Assembly (NCBI RefSeq): GCF_900115105.1
Contig: NZ_FOYP01000001.1
Location: forward strand, 505,472-569,471
Reading direction: 5' to 3'
Length of the DNA: 64,000 bases
From: Yoonia tamlensis
Lineage (GTDB): Bacteria > Pseudomonadota > Alphaproteobacteria > Rhodobacterales > Rhodobacteraceae
Shown here: positions 10,463-19,000 of the stretch, piece after piece
Layout: every line of letters starts with the position of its first letter
Position numbering within the stretch: the first letter of the stretch is position 1
The notes under the pieces: model-generated
Database searches by the model: none
Told to the model about the DNA's origin: nothing
Seen by the model: only the letters and a program-made list of their open reading frames with translations
Program-made: the position numbers and the translations under genes

Positions 10463-11059
10463 TTACTGGGGAATTGCATTCAGAAGCTCAGATTTTCCTA
10501 ATTCAGACGCTTCATTTTCCCAAATTGCTTCCATCAATCGGTTTTTGGATAATTGAATTTCGACAATAAACTCATCGACATATCCTTCAAGTTGTTCGTT
10601 GATTCTTGTCGACATATCGGATTTAGGGCCTGTCAGAAGGGATCCAAGTCGGAACGAGTTTTTTTCTGTGAAGGAGTGCCATTCGCTATGTCCAAAAATC
10701 CGTCTATCATGGTCAACGATTCCAATTCTAAGACCAACGTTTACTGCACACGTGTTGCTAGATGTTTCATAGCCATTTGCTGATATACGTACTATAACGC
10801 CGAAGGGGAACTCCTCGACAATGTTAGGGTAACCGGCATCTAGAAACTCACGCTTTGCAGAGCTAATGGCCCTTTCTGGAGTGAGCCAGCAACCATCAGA
10901 TACGTTGTCGGACAATATGAAAAAGAATTCAGTTGTTTCCGATATTTGAGCAATCCCCAAATCGTGCCCGAAAAGGATCGCCTGTTCCAATTCGCTTTCT
11001 TCTGCAAAAGCAGGTGTTTGAAAAGCAAGACTAGCAACAAGCAAGATAATTGATCTCAT
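10463..11059 (-). CDS. Hypothetical exported protein, AT-rich
   Basis: Not recognised. From the ATG at 11059 it encodes 198 aa with a clear signal peptide (MRSIILLVASLAFQTPAFA, cleavage before EES) and no membrane anchor. The mature part is mixed alpha/beta with two cysteines (DGCWLT, SNTCAV). An upstream ATG at 11107 would add 16 basic residues. The gene and its surroundings are visibly more AT-rich than neighbours and use codons such as ATA, AGA and TTA, which suggests acquisition from elsewhere. Confidence 0.65.
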   Translation of the reverse strand: MRSIILLVASLAFQTPAFAEESELEQAILFGHDLGIAQISETTEFFFILSDNVSDGCWLTPERAISSAKREFLDAGYPNIVEEFPFGVIVRISANGYETSSNTCAVNVGLRIGIVDHDRRIFGHSEWHSFTEKNSFRLGSLLTGPKSDMSTRINEQLEGYVDEFIVEIQLSKNRLMEAIWENEASELGKSELLNAIPQ

Positions 11060-11368
11060 ACCAAATAATCCGAACAAAATTTTAGCAATCTTGCGTAATC
11101 TTCTCATGAAGCACTGTAGTTGGAAAGATGTTTCATTGCCAAATTTCCAATTTGGCAGCGCCCGGGCCGGGGCTTCGCTCGTTTTCACCTGAATTGATCC
11201 ACTGGATCAATTCCAAGACGGTTCAAACCCTCCCCCACGGGGCGGGCGCTTTGCTTCCTGCTCCTCGGTTCGGGCGCGGCGTACCTTTCAAGCCACTTGA
11301 CCCAAATCAAAGCCCACAATCCCCGCCGCTGATAACTTCCCCCCGAAACAACTCTTTCGGAGATCATC
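11060..11368. repeat. Intergenic region with perfect hairpin
   Basis: This 309-base gap holds a perfect stem GAATTGATCC, loop ACT, GGATCAATTC (11191-11213), then the sequence GGTTCAAACCC and a C/G-rich run. The 3-base loop and flanking context resemble the compound hairpins at 292-340 and 22040-22111. Nothing else was identified. Confidence 0.55.
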
Positions 11369-11557
11369 ATGCTGCGTTTATCCTCTGCGCTTTATTCCAT
11401 TATCGGCACCAGCCTTGCGGGGAGCCTTGTGATTGCGGCGCTGACGTTGGGCTATGATACGGCTGTGCCGATCATGGTGGGCGCGGCGATTGGTGCGGTT
11501 GCCGGTGTGCCGGTCAGCTATTTCGTGGCCCGCGCGATCACCCGAAACATCAAGTAA
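11369..11557 (+). CDS. Small conserved two-helix membrane protein
   Basis: A 62-aa protein with a GGAGAT ribosome site 5 bases before the ATG. Two hydrophobic helices (residues 8-28 and 33-54) and a basic C-terminus (ARAITRNIK) suggest an inner-membrane hairpin with cytoplasmic C-terminus. I recall similar short proteins in Rhodobacteraceae, some mislabelled CTP synthetase; nothing here supports an enzymatic role. Function unknown. Confidence 0.7.
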   Translation: MLRLSSALYSIIGTSLAGSLVIAALTLGYDTAVPIMVGAAIGAVAGVPVSYFVARAITRNIK

Positions 11558-11605
11558 TTCAATGGGTGCTTTCCTTCGCCGCGCAACCGGCTTAGACCGA
11601 TCCCT

Positions 11606-12112
11606 ATGACCTGTCCTTTATGCCAAACCGCTGACACGCCGCTGACATCCTGCCCCGTTCCGGGCGGCCCTGATGGGGCGGCTGTCGACATCTGTGACAC
11701 CTGCATTGCGCAGTTGGACACGCCCGAGGAATCCCATTTTCGCGGGCTGGCCAGCAGCATGTGGTCTGAAGATCCTTGTGTTGCCGTGCTGGCCGCGCGG
11801 ACGCTGAAAAATATCGGCACGCCTTGGGCGCTTGATCTGGCGGATCAGCAGTATCTGGACGATGAAACGCGCGCATGGGCCGATAATGTGGCCGCCAATA
11901 GGGCGCATAAGGATGCGCATGGCGCGCCCCTGAACGCGGGCGATACCGTGGTGCTGATCAAGGATCTACCGGTCAAGGGCGCGGGTTTTACTGCCAAACG
12001 TGGCACGGCTGTGCGCGGGATTTCACTGGTTGCAGAAAACGCAGGCCACATCGAAGGCCGTGTCGAAGGCCAGCGGATCGTGATCCTCACGGAATTTGTG
12101 AAAAAGAAATAG
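11606..12112 (+). CDS. PhnA/YjdM family zinc-ribbon protein
   Basis: A 168-aa protein. The N-terminus has a zinc-ribbon-like cysteine pair set (MTCPLCQTAD ... ICDTCIAQ). The C-terminus carries the PhnA domain: GDTVVLIKDLPVKGAGFTAK ... GHIEGRVEGQRIVILTEFVKK. Despite the name, the family is not a demonstrated phosphonoacetate hydrolase; E. coli YjdM is of uncertain function. It is probably monocistronic. Confidence 0.85.
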   Translation: MTCPLCQTADTPLTSCPVPGGPDGAAVDICDTCIAQLDTPEESHFRGLASSMWSEDPCVAVLAARTLKNIGTPWALDLADQQYLDDETRAWADNVAANRAHKDAHGAPLNAGDTVVLIKDLPVKGAGFTAKRGTAVRGISLVAENAGHIEGRVEGQRIVILTEFVKKK

Positions 12113-12167
12113 CGACGGAAACGCGCGCACCATCCGTATCAGTTCCGTCAAATGATGGAGCTGACAG

Positions 12168-12248
12168 ATGTATTATCTACCACATGCGTTTATCGTCGTG
12201 ATGGGCGGGCTGAGCTTTGCGACGTTTATCACGTCCGGCGTGGTCTAA
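12168..12248 (+). CDS. Possible 26-aa membrane peptide
   Basis: ATG at 12168 follows a GGAG motif with 7-base spacing. The 26 codons give a hydrophobic peptide starting MYYLPHAFIVVMGG and ending TSGVV. It lies 55 bases after the PhnA-like gene and its stop overlaps the stop of the minus-strand entericidin-like gene by a few bases. The composition fits a single membrane helix, but such a short frame can arise by chance; conservation has not been tested. Confidence 0.35.
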   Translation: MYYLPHAFIVVMGGLSFATFITSGVV

Positions 12249-12361
12249 AGCGCGTTATCGACAGCTTCACCCGCGCGGGTGATGTCGCGCCCGACACCTT
12301 TGACGGTCTCGCAAGCCGACAGGCCAATGACAGACAAGATTAGAAATGCGCGGATGATCAT
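12245..12361 (-). CDS. Entericidin A/B-family small lipoprotein
   Basis: A 38-aa protein. It has a signal peptide with a perfect lipobox LSAC (Cys17), followed by the entericidin signature ETVKGVGRDITRAGEAVDNA. The ribosome site is GAGGT, 6 bases before the ATG. Entericidins are tiny outer-membrane-associated lipoproteins first described as an antidote/toxin pair in E. coli; in alphaproteobacteria single copies are common and their role is unclear. No second entericidin is adjacent. Confidence 0.85.
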   Translation of the reverse strand: MIIRAFLILSVIGLSACETVKGVGRDITRAGEAVDNAL

Positions 12362-12416
12362 TGTGGACCTCGGTATATTGGTTTCGCAAAAACCCTAGCC
12401 GCTGGGCGAAGGCTAA

Positions 12417-13169
12417 TCAAGCGGGGTCGGCCATGTTCAAAAACGCCGTTACCGCCGCGATGAATTCCCGCGGCTTTTGCGCATGGAGCCAATGGCCGGC
12501 CTCGGGGATTTTTGCAAATTTGGCCTGCGGGAACAGCGATTTGATAACCGGCCGATGGGCGGGCAGGACATAGTCGGAACTGGCCCCTGATAAAAACAGC
12601 GCAGGCCCCGCGAACGATCCCTGCACATCGGGAAAACCCACGATCTGCGCCATATCAGCCGCAAGAACATCAAGGTTCAGCCGCCAGCGCTTTTCTTTCA
12701 GATCAAGGCTTTGCAGCAGAAAATCTGCCAGCCCCGGTTCCAGATCGCCGAGCATTTCCTTGGCCGCGCTGCGTGATGTCACCGCTGTCGGGTCGACATT
12801 GCGCATCGCATTCAGCGGCCCCATCTGCGTGTGCTGATAGGGCACCGGCGCGATATCGGCGACGATCAGGCGCCGCAGCTTCTCTGGGTGGGTCAGCGCC
12901 AGCACCATCGCCGCCTTGCCGCCCATCGAATGGCCCAGCACATCCATGGGCTGCGTGATCACTTCGGCCAGATCGCCGGCCATATCCGCATAGCTTTGGC
13001 TGTCAAACCACGGGCTGCTGCCGTGGTTGCGCATATCAACCGTCACCACAGGGCGTTCCGCTGACAACCGCTTGGCAATTACCCCCCAGTTGCGCGCAGA
13101 CCCGTAAAGCCCGTGCGCAATCAAAAGAGGTGTGCCCGCGGGCCCGTCATAATGTACCGTGTTTAACAT
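12417..13169 (-). CDS. Alpha/beta-hydrolase (YbfF-like esterase)
   Basis: A 250-aa single-domain alpha/beta-hydrolase. It has the oxyanion region LIAHGLYGSARNW near residue 16, the nucleophile elbow GHSMGG near residue 80, a probable acid Asp in the SGASSDYV segment, and catalytic His in EAGHWLHAQKP near residue 225. The pattern matches YbfF/PAE-type acyl esterases acting on short esters or acyl-CoA. The substrate is unknown. It is divergent from the small membrane protein gene at 13248. Confidence 0.85.
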   Translation of the reverse strand: MLNTVHYDGPAGTPLLIAHGLYGSARNWGVIAKRLSAERPVVTVDMRNHGSSPWFDSQSYADMAGDLAEVITQPMDVLGHSMGGKAAMVLALTHPEKLRRLIVADIAPVPYQHTQMGPLNAMRNVDPTAVTSRSAAKEMLGDLEPGLADFLLQSLDLKEKRWRLNLDVLAADMAQIVGFPDVQGSFAGPALFLSGASSDYVLPAHRPVIKSLFPQAKFAKIPEAGHWLHAQKPREFIAAVTAFLNMADPA

Positions 13170-13247
13170 GCATCTGTTTTAACCCTTTGTGAGACGCAAA
13201 CGCCAGAGGGATTGAGCGCGCGACAGTTTCCGATTACGCGGTGGCTT

Positions 13248-13628
13248 ATGGTTGCGTTGATCGAACAAACTGTCGCGGATATCCGCGCGCTGCTTGAAAC
13301 AAGGCTGCGCGTGCGCGGGGCATCTTTGGCCGTGCAACTGCGCAAGGCGCGGCGGCAATTGCCACGTGCGGTGCGCCGTGATTTGACCTATCTTGTTGAA
13401 ACTGCAGAGCTAGTTAAGAACCCCAAGCTGGTGCGCATGGTCGATATGAACCGCGTTGCGCGCGTGCACCGCAACACGGTGGCATATCTGGAAAGCGTGA
13501 ATATGCGTGAACAGCGCATCACCACGCTGATCAATGTGGTGGCTACGATTGCGCTGGCGCTATTGGTGACGGCGGGGATGGTGATCTATGTTCTGGTGCA
13601 AAGGGGCTACGTCGGACCGGGTCTTTGA
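13248..13628 (+). CDS. Hypothetical protein with C-terminal membrane helix
   Basis: About 126 aa from the ATG at 13248 (an in-frame TTG 12 codons upstream is an alternative). The first 90 residues are highly basic and helical (ADIRALLETRLRVRG, LRKARRQLPRAVRR). A single membrane segment follows near residues 95-120. It probably sits on the cytoplasmic face of the inner membrane. No family recognised. Its 3' end overlaps the convergent DUF817 gene by 86 bases, so one 3' end may be regulated by antisense transcription. Confidence 0.6.
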   Translation: MVALIEQTVADIRALLETRLRVRGASLAVQLRKARRQLPRAVRRDLTYLVETAELVKNPKLVRMVDMNRVARVHRNTVAYLESVNMREQRITTLINVVATIALALLVTAGMVIYVLVQRGYVGPGL

Positions 13629-14427
13629 CAACCAAAGTGACCGTTGCAAACGCCACATAAAGCAGCAGATACCACGATCCGATTTTCGCAAAGCTGACCA
13701 GTTCCAGCGGGTTTTGACCGCTGTAAATCCAAGTGCCTGTCAGCGTGCCGATGTTTTCCGCGACCCAGAGGAATAGACTGCTGAGGAACGCGGCGAGCGG
13801 CAGGGGCATCCAGTACCAGTTTGCGCCGATGCGGAACCAAATGCGGGTGCGGATGTAAAATAGAACGGTTGCTGCGAACAGGACCACCCGAAAATCCCAG
13901 ATGTAATGGTGGCTGAAAAAATTTATGTAAACCGCCACCGCCAGCCCGAAATGCAGCGCTATCGGCGGGAAGGGCGCGAATTGCATGTCAAAGAGCCGGA
14001 TCACCCGTGCCATGAAACTGCCGACAGCCGCATACATGAACCCCGAAAACAGGGGCACGCCGTAGATTTTGAAAAATGCAATCTCGGGATAGGCCCAAGA
14101 CCCCGCGCTGACCTTGAACCACTCCATCGCGGTGCCGGTGATGTGGAACAAAAGGATCACGCGGGCCTCTGCCCATGTCTCTAGTCTAAAGCGTAGAAAC
14201 AAGACTTGCAGGCCAAGCGCGATCAAAAACAACGCGTCATAGCGGGCGAGGGGCCAGTGATCTAGCCAAATCATCTTGGTCCCGATGATCGCGGCCAAAA
14301 GGCTCGCGCCAAACAAACAGGCCCATGCTTGTTTCAGCACAAACATGACAAATTCAGCCACCCCCGCGGGGAGGCGGCGGCGCATCGCATCGCCAAGACG
14401 GCGCTCAGTGAGATGGGTTTGGGTCAT
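13543..14427 (-). CDS. DUF817 family integral membrane protein
   Basis: A 294-aa protein with about eight membrane helices. Its pattern fits DUF817: a conserved region around GTAMEWFKVSAGSWAYPE, GVPLFSGFMYAAVGS and the ENIGTLTGTWIYSGQ stretch near residue 240. Function of the family is unknown. The last 86 bases overlap the convergent gene at 13248-13628. The C-terminus is Pro/Ser-rich and probably disordered. Confidence 0.8.
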   Translation of the reverse strand: MTQTHLTERRLGDAMRRRLPAGVAEFVMFVLKQAWACLFGASLLAAIIGTKMIWLDHWPLARYDALFLIALGLQVLFLRFRLETWAEARVILLFHITGTAMEWFKVSAGSWAYPEIAFFKIYGVPLFSGFMYAAVGSFMARVIRLFDMQFAPFPPIALHFGLAVAVYINFFSHHYIWDFRVVLFAATVLFYIRTRIWFRIGANWYWMPLPLAAFLSSLFLWVAENIGTLTGTWIYSGQNPLELVSFAKIGSWYLLLYVAFATVTLVVKDPVRRSPFAPEHRSPSPPSPIAPAQS

Positions 14428-14640
14428 GGGGGAGGGTGTAGCAGGCGTGTCGGCAATGAAAATGCAGAAAATGTGCAGTTTGTTATGAGCGTTTATCTGT
14501 CGGTTATGCGGACGAAGCGTGCTTTGAACTGAAATTGCCCAATGTCTGGTTTAACGCTTTTTGATGAGACCGGCACACAAATATGTGCCGCCTGCCGTCT
14601 TCCAGCGATCTCGAAGCACAATGAATTGGCTGTTTGATTC

Positions 14641-14666
14641 AAAAGAGGGCGGCACAAAGGCCGCCC
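14641..14666 (-). terminator. Intrinsic terminator of the surface-protein gene
   Basis: On the minus strand, GGGCGGC, a 6-base loop and GCCGCCC lead into CTCTTTT. It starts about 25 bases after the stop codon at 14690. Confidence 0.8.
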
Positions 14667-14689
14667 AATCTCCCTTAATGTATTCAGGC

Positions 14690-16993
14690 TTAGAACTTTA
14701 TATCAATTCCCAAGTTCAGACCCCAGCTTTGGTAGTCGTCCGCGCCAATGCCATCATAGATGATACCCGCGGTCATAACGACATCGGTATCAGGCGTATA
14801 CCGGCCACCTAGGTGCACACGGCCGCGCCCCCCGTCAAAACTTGGAATGACACTCTCGGCGAAACCAGTACCTGAATTTTCAGACATGATCGCCGACAGG
14901 CCGCCGGTTAAGATTAGCTCACCATTGGGAACTTCCAGCGGTTGTGCAAAGTCCAAGCTAAGGACCACATCGGTCGTCGTGATGCTTTGCGCCGCAACAT
15001 CGCGATCAGCGGCGTCAACGAAGGACTGTTGCTCATCTTTCATATGCGTTGCAGCCAGACTAGGTGTGAGCGTAAGTTCACCATATTCCAATGTACCGGC
15101 GACCTTAACACTCGCAAGTGTGCGCTCTGTGTCGAACTCCGCAACCATTGTACCGTCCGAACTGATCTCGTTTTCAGTTTGTCCAACAAGATAGCGGGCT
15201 TCGAAATACAGCGGTTGGTCAGGCAGTTTTGCGACAAGATAGGGGCCAGCCAGATACCCGGTGCCTTCTGTAGTGACATCGCCACTTTCTTGGATCGCGT
15301 GATCAAACTCCAAAATAACGCCGACTAGCGCATCAGGCGTAATCGCATAGTGGGCTCCGACTGCGCCAAAAAGATACTTGTTTTCGGTATCATCTGATTC
15401 AGACCAGTTACCCAGTAAACGGCCCCATACAGGATACCCAGCGCCTGTCGAAACATCAAAGTTCCCACTGCCCTGCGTTGCCGACATATCGATACCGCCC
15501 TGTGCAGCACCTGACAAAAATCCAATCAAATCAGGTTGAGCCGCGATCGTTTGGCTTGCACGTGTTTGCATAAAACTCGCGATGTTTTCTTGGGTTTCAG
15601 GAACTGGCAGCCCAGAAACCGCTGTCAGCACAAGCGGCACTGAAGTCAGGCCAACGCCGTCAACGACGACGATCGTGATGTTGCCAGATTGTTGCGGTTC
15701 ATTTGACGTGATCGTAAATGTACCGCCTGTCGCAACAACTGTCTGCGTGGTCCCGTCGGGGAATGTGACTTCTACTGTTGCACCGTCTTCGGCGTTACCG
15801 GAAACTGTTAGGCTGCTGTCGTCATTGGTGATCACAACCGTGTTCGTCGGTTGTTCCGGCGGTGTAGTGTCTTCGGGCGGGTTGATCGTGATCGTCACCG
15901 TATCCGCAAGCGAAGTTGCGCCGTCATCATCCGTCACCACAAGCGAAAACACGTGTGTCACAGGCAAGTCGCTATCCAGCAGAAGCGAGCTATCTGTAAA
16001 TGTTGGGTTCTGAACGCTACTCGATGCAAACGCATTGGACACATCACCAGTCCCCCCAGTTCGGGTCCAAGCATAGCTGGCAATCGTACCGTCGGTGTCA
16101 GTGCCGGAACCAGCTAGGGTCACTAATGTTCCTGAAGTCACAGCTTGGGCTGGACCAGCTTCGGCAGTAGGTGTGGCGTTTGGTGGGGCCGTCACTGTAA
16201 CAGTGAAACTAACATTTGCAGTTTTGCCATCGCTCGCAACCGCGGTGTAGGTGACGAGTGTCGCGCCAATTGGAAAAGCGTCACCAGATGCATGTGTAGA
16301 GGTCGCTGGACCAGCCGCACCTGAAACCGAAGGTTCAGCCCACGTTGCAACCGCTGTTGTGGCACCTGGTGCTGCAGTCAAGTTAATGTCTGCAGGTATG
16401 CCCGAAAATAGTGGCGTCCCAGTATCCAAAAACACCGTAAAGGTAGGGCTACTAATGGATGAATCGCAAGGTTCCCAAAGCGCAGAAAAACTCCCGGTCA
16501 GGGCAATTGAGTACGTACCAGCAGCCAAACCCGTGAACCGAACACCTTGCCAAGAACTAGGTGAACTTAAGCTGCCGCCAGAACATGACGTCGCTTGCGT
16601 GGTATTCGCCGCCGTGATCCCGGCGGGTTGAGTAGTGACAAAAAGATTGTTTGCCAACGTTACCGTTACTGGCCCAGAAAGTGTTACACTCCCCTCGTTG
16701 CCACCCCCATGATAACTAGCATACCAAACTGTCACATCGCCATTGGCTTCAACGACATAGGAAACGGCTGTTGAATGGGCAAATGCAGACGTAACCTGCA
16801 AAAGCGAAAGAAAAATGATAGATAGAAACCGGGTTGTTGCCTTATGCATTTTCAAAAATGAAGATAGCTCTCTCATCTGAAATATTGCTGTGTACTTCCA
16901 AAACCCAAGAATCAACTTCGAAATTTTCGGGCCACCCTCAAAAGATGACCCCGGAATTTCGGTTGTCGTCTTGCTACTCATTACTGTCTTCAC
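14690..16993 (-). CDS. Large repeat-domain protein with C-terminal outer-membrane beta-barrel
   Basis: Up to 767 aa. From the GTG at 16993 (AAGGGA ribosome site) there is a 70-residue N-terminus ending in a signal peptide FLSLLQVTSAFA; ATG at 16849 would give a shorter, normal signal. The passenger has a HYR-like domain (residues about 195-270, WAEPSVSG ... ATLVTYTAVASDG), a PKD-like domain (about 275-365, TVTITINPP end) and an Ig-like repeat (TLTVSGNAEDGATVEV-like). Residues about 500-767 alternate polar and hydrophobic strands and end in Phe (GIDIKF), as in autotransporter beta-barrels. Likely a surface adhesin or calcium-binding scaffold. G+C is below its neighbours. Confidence 0.75.
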   Translation of the reverse strand: MKTVMSSKTTTEIPGSSFEGGPKISKLILGFWKYTAIFQMRELSSFLKMHKATTRFLSIIFLSLLQVTSAFAHSTAVSYVVEANGDVTVWYASYHGGGNEGSVTLSGPVTVTLANNLFVTTQPAGITAANTTQATSCSGGSLSSPSSWQGVRFTGLAAGTYSIALTGSFSALWEPCDSSISSPTFTVFLDTGTPLFSGIPADINLTAAPGATTAVATWAEPSVSGAAGPATSTHASGDAFPIGATLVTYTAVASDGKTANVSFTVTVTAPPNATPTAEAGPAQAVTSGTLVTLAGSGTDTDGTIASYAWTRTGGTGDVSNAFASSSVQNPTFTDSSLLLDSDLPVTHVFSLVVTDDDGATSLADTVTITINPPEDTTPPEQPTNTVVITNDDSSLTVSGNAEDGATVEVTFPDGTTQTVVATGGTFTITSNEPQQSGNITIVVVDGVGLTSVPLVLTAVSGLPVPETQENIASFMQTRASQTIAAQPDLIGFLSGAAQGGIDMSATQGSGNFDVSTGAGYPVWGRLLGNWSESDDTENKYLFGAVGAHYAITPDALVGVILEFDHAIQESGDVTTEGTGYLAGPYLVAKLPDQPLYFEARYLVGQTENEISSDGTMVAEFDTERTLASVKVAGTLEYGELTLTPSLAATHMKDEQQSFVDAADRDVAAQSITTTDVVLSLDFAQPLEVPNGELILTGGLSAIMSENSGTGFAESVIPSFDGGRGRVHLGGRYTPDTDVVMTAGIIYDGIGADDYQSWGLNLGIDIKF

Positions 16994-17518
16994 TGTGTTT
17001 CCCTTAGTTAACTTAACGAAATTATTCCGTTACCTGAGGTCAACTATTTTCAAAATAAGGCAAATTAAAGATAAAACTGAAGCGAAACTTGGGTTAGCTT
17101 TTTTGCAATTCTTAATCATAGTCAGAACGCCTATCAGCTGCTAAGGTACCGAAGGTTTCGTATCTTGAAACGCACATACTCCCTGATCAAAGAACGTTAC
17201 AAATCCCTTTCGGGAATAGTATCCCACTGAGACTCTCTGTGATCATTGTTTCGAGCCGCGTTTGACCTGCACCAAGCTGCCCCCCCTTTTGCATCGATGC
17301 TGCGTTCGAGGTCATTTCTCTTACTCATCCGTGCAGTTATTTGCCTTGTGGAGGTTGCTCAAAACTCGTTGGCTTTAGCATTATCAAAATGCGCTGCCAG
17401 GATTGCAAAGCGGCTATTCGCCCGCGCTGCAGTATCAGATAGTTAGGGCTCAAAGCGGACATTATATAAATTGGTGCCTAGCCCGGCATCAGGTGGGCCG
17501 GAGCCCACCTGAATTTTC
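16994..17518. other. AT-rich gap, no gene recognised
   Basis: 525 bases between divergently unrelated ends: the surface-protein start and the glyA stop. The first 150 bases are AT-rich and should hold the surface-protein promoter. A weak stem ATCCC/GGGAT-like lies near 17210-17225. The right end holds the glyA-side hairpin at 17490-17511. Open frames here have no protein-like features. Confidence 0.4.
17490..17511. terminator. Hairpin downstream of glyA
   Basis: Perfect stem CAGGTGGGC, loop CGGA, GCCCACCTG, starting 8 bases after the glyA stop. There is no T-run on the glyA (minus) side, so it may be a 3' stabilising hairpin or a member of the GGTGGG palindromic repeat family seen at 4872-4919. 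Confidence 0.55.
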
Positions 17519-18814
17519 TTACAGGTTCGGATACATCGGGAACTTATCGCAGAGCGCTTCGACTTCGGCGCGGACTTTGGCTTCGACGGCGCCGTTGCCT
17601 TCTTCGCCGTTGGCGGCAAGCCCGTCGGTGACTTCGACGATCCAGTCGGCGATCTGGCGGAATTCAGCTTCGCCGAACCCGCGTGTGGTGCCTGCGGGTG
17701 ATCCCAGACGGATGCCGGATGTGACCATTGGTTTTTCGGGGTCAAACGGGATGCCGTTTTTGTTGCAGGTGATATGCGCGCGGCCCAGTGAATTTTCGGT
17801 CGCGTTGCCTTTGACCCCTTTGGGGCGCAGGTCGACCAGCATCAGGTGGCTGTCGGTGCCGCCTGAAACAATGTCCAATCCACCTTTCATCAACTGATCC
17901 GCCAAGGCTTGGGCGTTCTTCACAACCTGTTCTTGGTAGGATTTGAATTCTGGGCGCAGGGCTTCGCCGAATGCCACGGCTTTACCAGCGATGACGTGCA
18001 TCAAGGGGCCGCCTTGGATACCGGGGAAGATGGCAGAGTTCACCTTTTTCGCGATATCCGCATCATTGGTGCAGATCATGCCGCCGCGTGGGCCGCGCAG
18101 GGTTTTATGCGTGGTTGTGGTGGCGACATGCGCGTGCGGGAAGGGTGACGGGTAGATGCCCGCGGCCACAAGACCCGCAAAGTGGGCCATGTCAACCATC
18201 AGGATCGCGCCAACGGAATCCGCAATCTCGCGCATTTTTGCGAAATCAATGATGCGCGGGATCGCTGAACCGCCTGCGATGATCATCTTGGGCTGGTGTT
18301 CGGTGGCAAGGGTCTGGACTTCGTCATAGTCGAGCAGGCTGTCCTGACGGCGCACACCGTATTGCACGGCGTTGTAGATTTTGCCCGATTGGTTTGGCTT
18401 GGCGCCGTGGGTCAGGTGACCGCCTGCGTCCAGTGACATGCCCAGAATGGTGTCGCCCGGTTTAATCAGCGCGTTATAGACGCCTTGGTTCGCTTGCGAG
18501 CCTGAATTCGGCTGCACGTTCACGTATTCGCAACCAAACAGCTGCTTGGCGCGGTCGATGGCGATGTTTTCTGCAACATCCACATGTTCGCAGCCACCAT
18601 AGTAGCGGCGGCCCGGATAGCCTTCGGCGTATTTGTTGGTCATCACGCTACCTTGGGCTTCCATGACGGCGGCAGAGACGATGTTTTCAGAGGCGATCAG
18701 TTCGATCTCTTTGCGCTGGCGGCCCAGTTCGGCCTGAATTGCCGCGTGGATTTCAGGATCGCGCGTATCAAGTGTTTCGGTGAAAAAGCCGGCGTCGCGG
18801 ACGTTTGCTGTCAT
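17519..18814 (-). CDS. glyA: Serine hydroxymethyltransferase
   Basis: A 431-aa PLP enzyme that converts serine and tetrahydrofolate to glycine and methylene-THF. Landmarks are [11 protein letters not shown] near residue 37, [15 protein letters not shown] near 60, [27 protein letters not shown] near 209 and the PLP lysine in [14 protein letters not shown] near 237. Full length. The first 13 residues are the alphaproteobacterial extension. It ends in ...KFPMYPNL. The gene is divergent from nadK. Confidence 0.97.
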   Translation of the reverse strand: MTANVRDAGFFTETLDTRDPEIHAAIQAELGRQRKEIELIASENIVSAAVMEAQGSVMTNKYAEGYPGRRYYGGCEHVDVAENIAIDRAKQLFGCEYVNVQPNSGSQANQGVYNALIKPGDTILGMSLDAGGHLTHGAKPNQSGKIYNAVQYGVRRQDSLLDYDEVQTLATEHQPKMIIAGGSAIPRIIDFAKMREIADSVGAILMVDMAHFAGLVAAGIYPSPFPHAHVATTTTHKTLRGPRGGMICTNDADIAKKVNSAIFPGIQGGPLMHVIAGKAVAFGEALRPEFKSYQEQVVKNAQALADQLMKGGLDIVSGGTDSHLMLVDLRPKGVKGNATENSLGRAHITCNKNGIPFDPEKPMVTSGIRLGSPAGTTRGFGEAEFRQIADWIVEVTDGLAANGEEGNGAVEAKVRAEVEALCDKFPMYPNL

Positions 18815-19000
18815 GGGGGTGTTCCTTGTCTCAGGGGCCTAATGCAAAGTGATGGCATCTCTTACCGCAGGACGCCGCGGTGCTAAAGCATCAAAACGAC
18901 CATGATCTTTATGAGCGCGTCATAGGGGTCGTTTATCGGCGGCTTGCGTTTCAGGGGTGATCCCATCACTAATAGCAGGAGTAAGAGGACCAATTTGCCG

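Noticed and set aside
11155..11260. GGTTCAAACCC resembling a tRNA T-arm
   Set aside because: No acceptor or anticodon stem could be built around it; the region folds as a simple hairpin instead.
17246..17446. 66-codon frame in the AT-rich gap near glyA
   Set aside because: Alanine/serine/arginine-rich translation without start signal or similarity.
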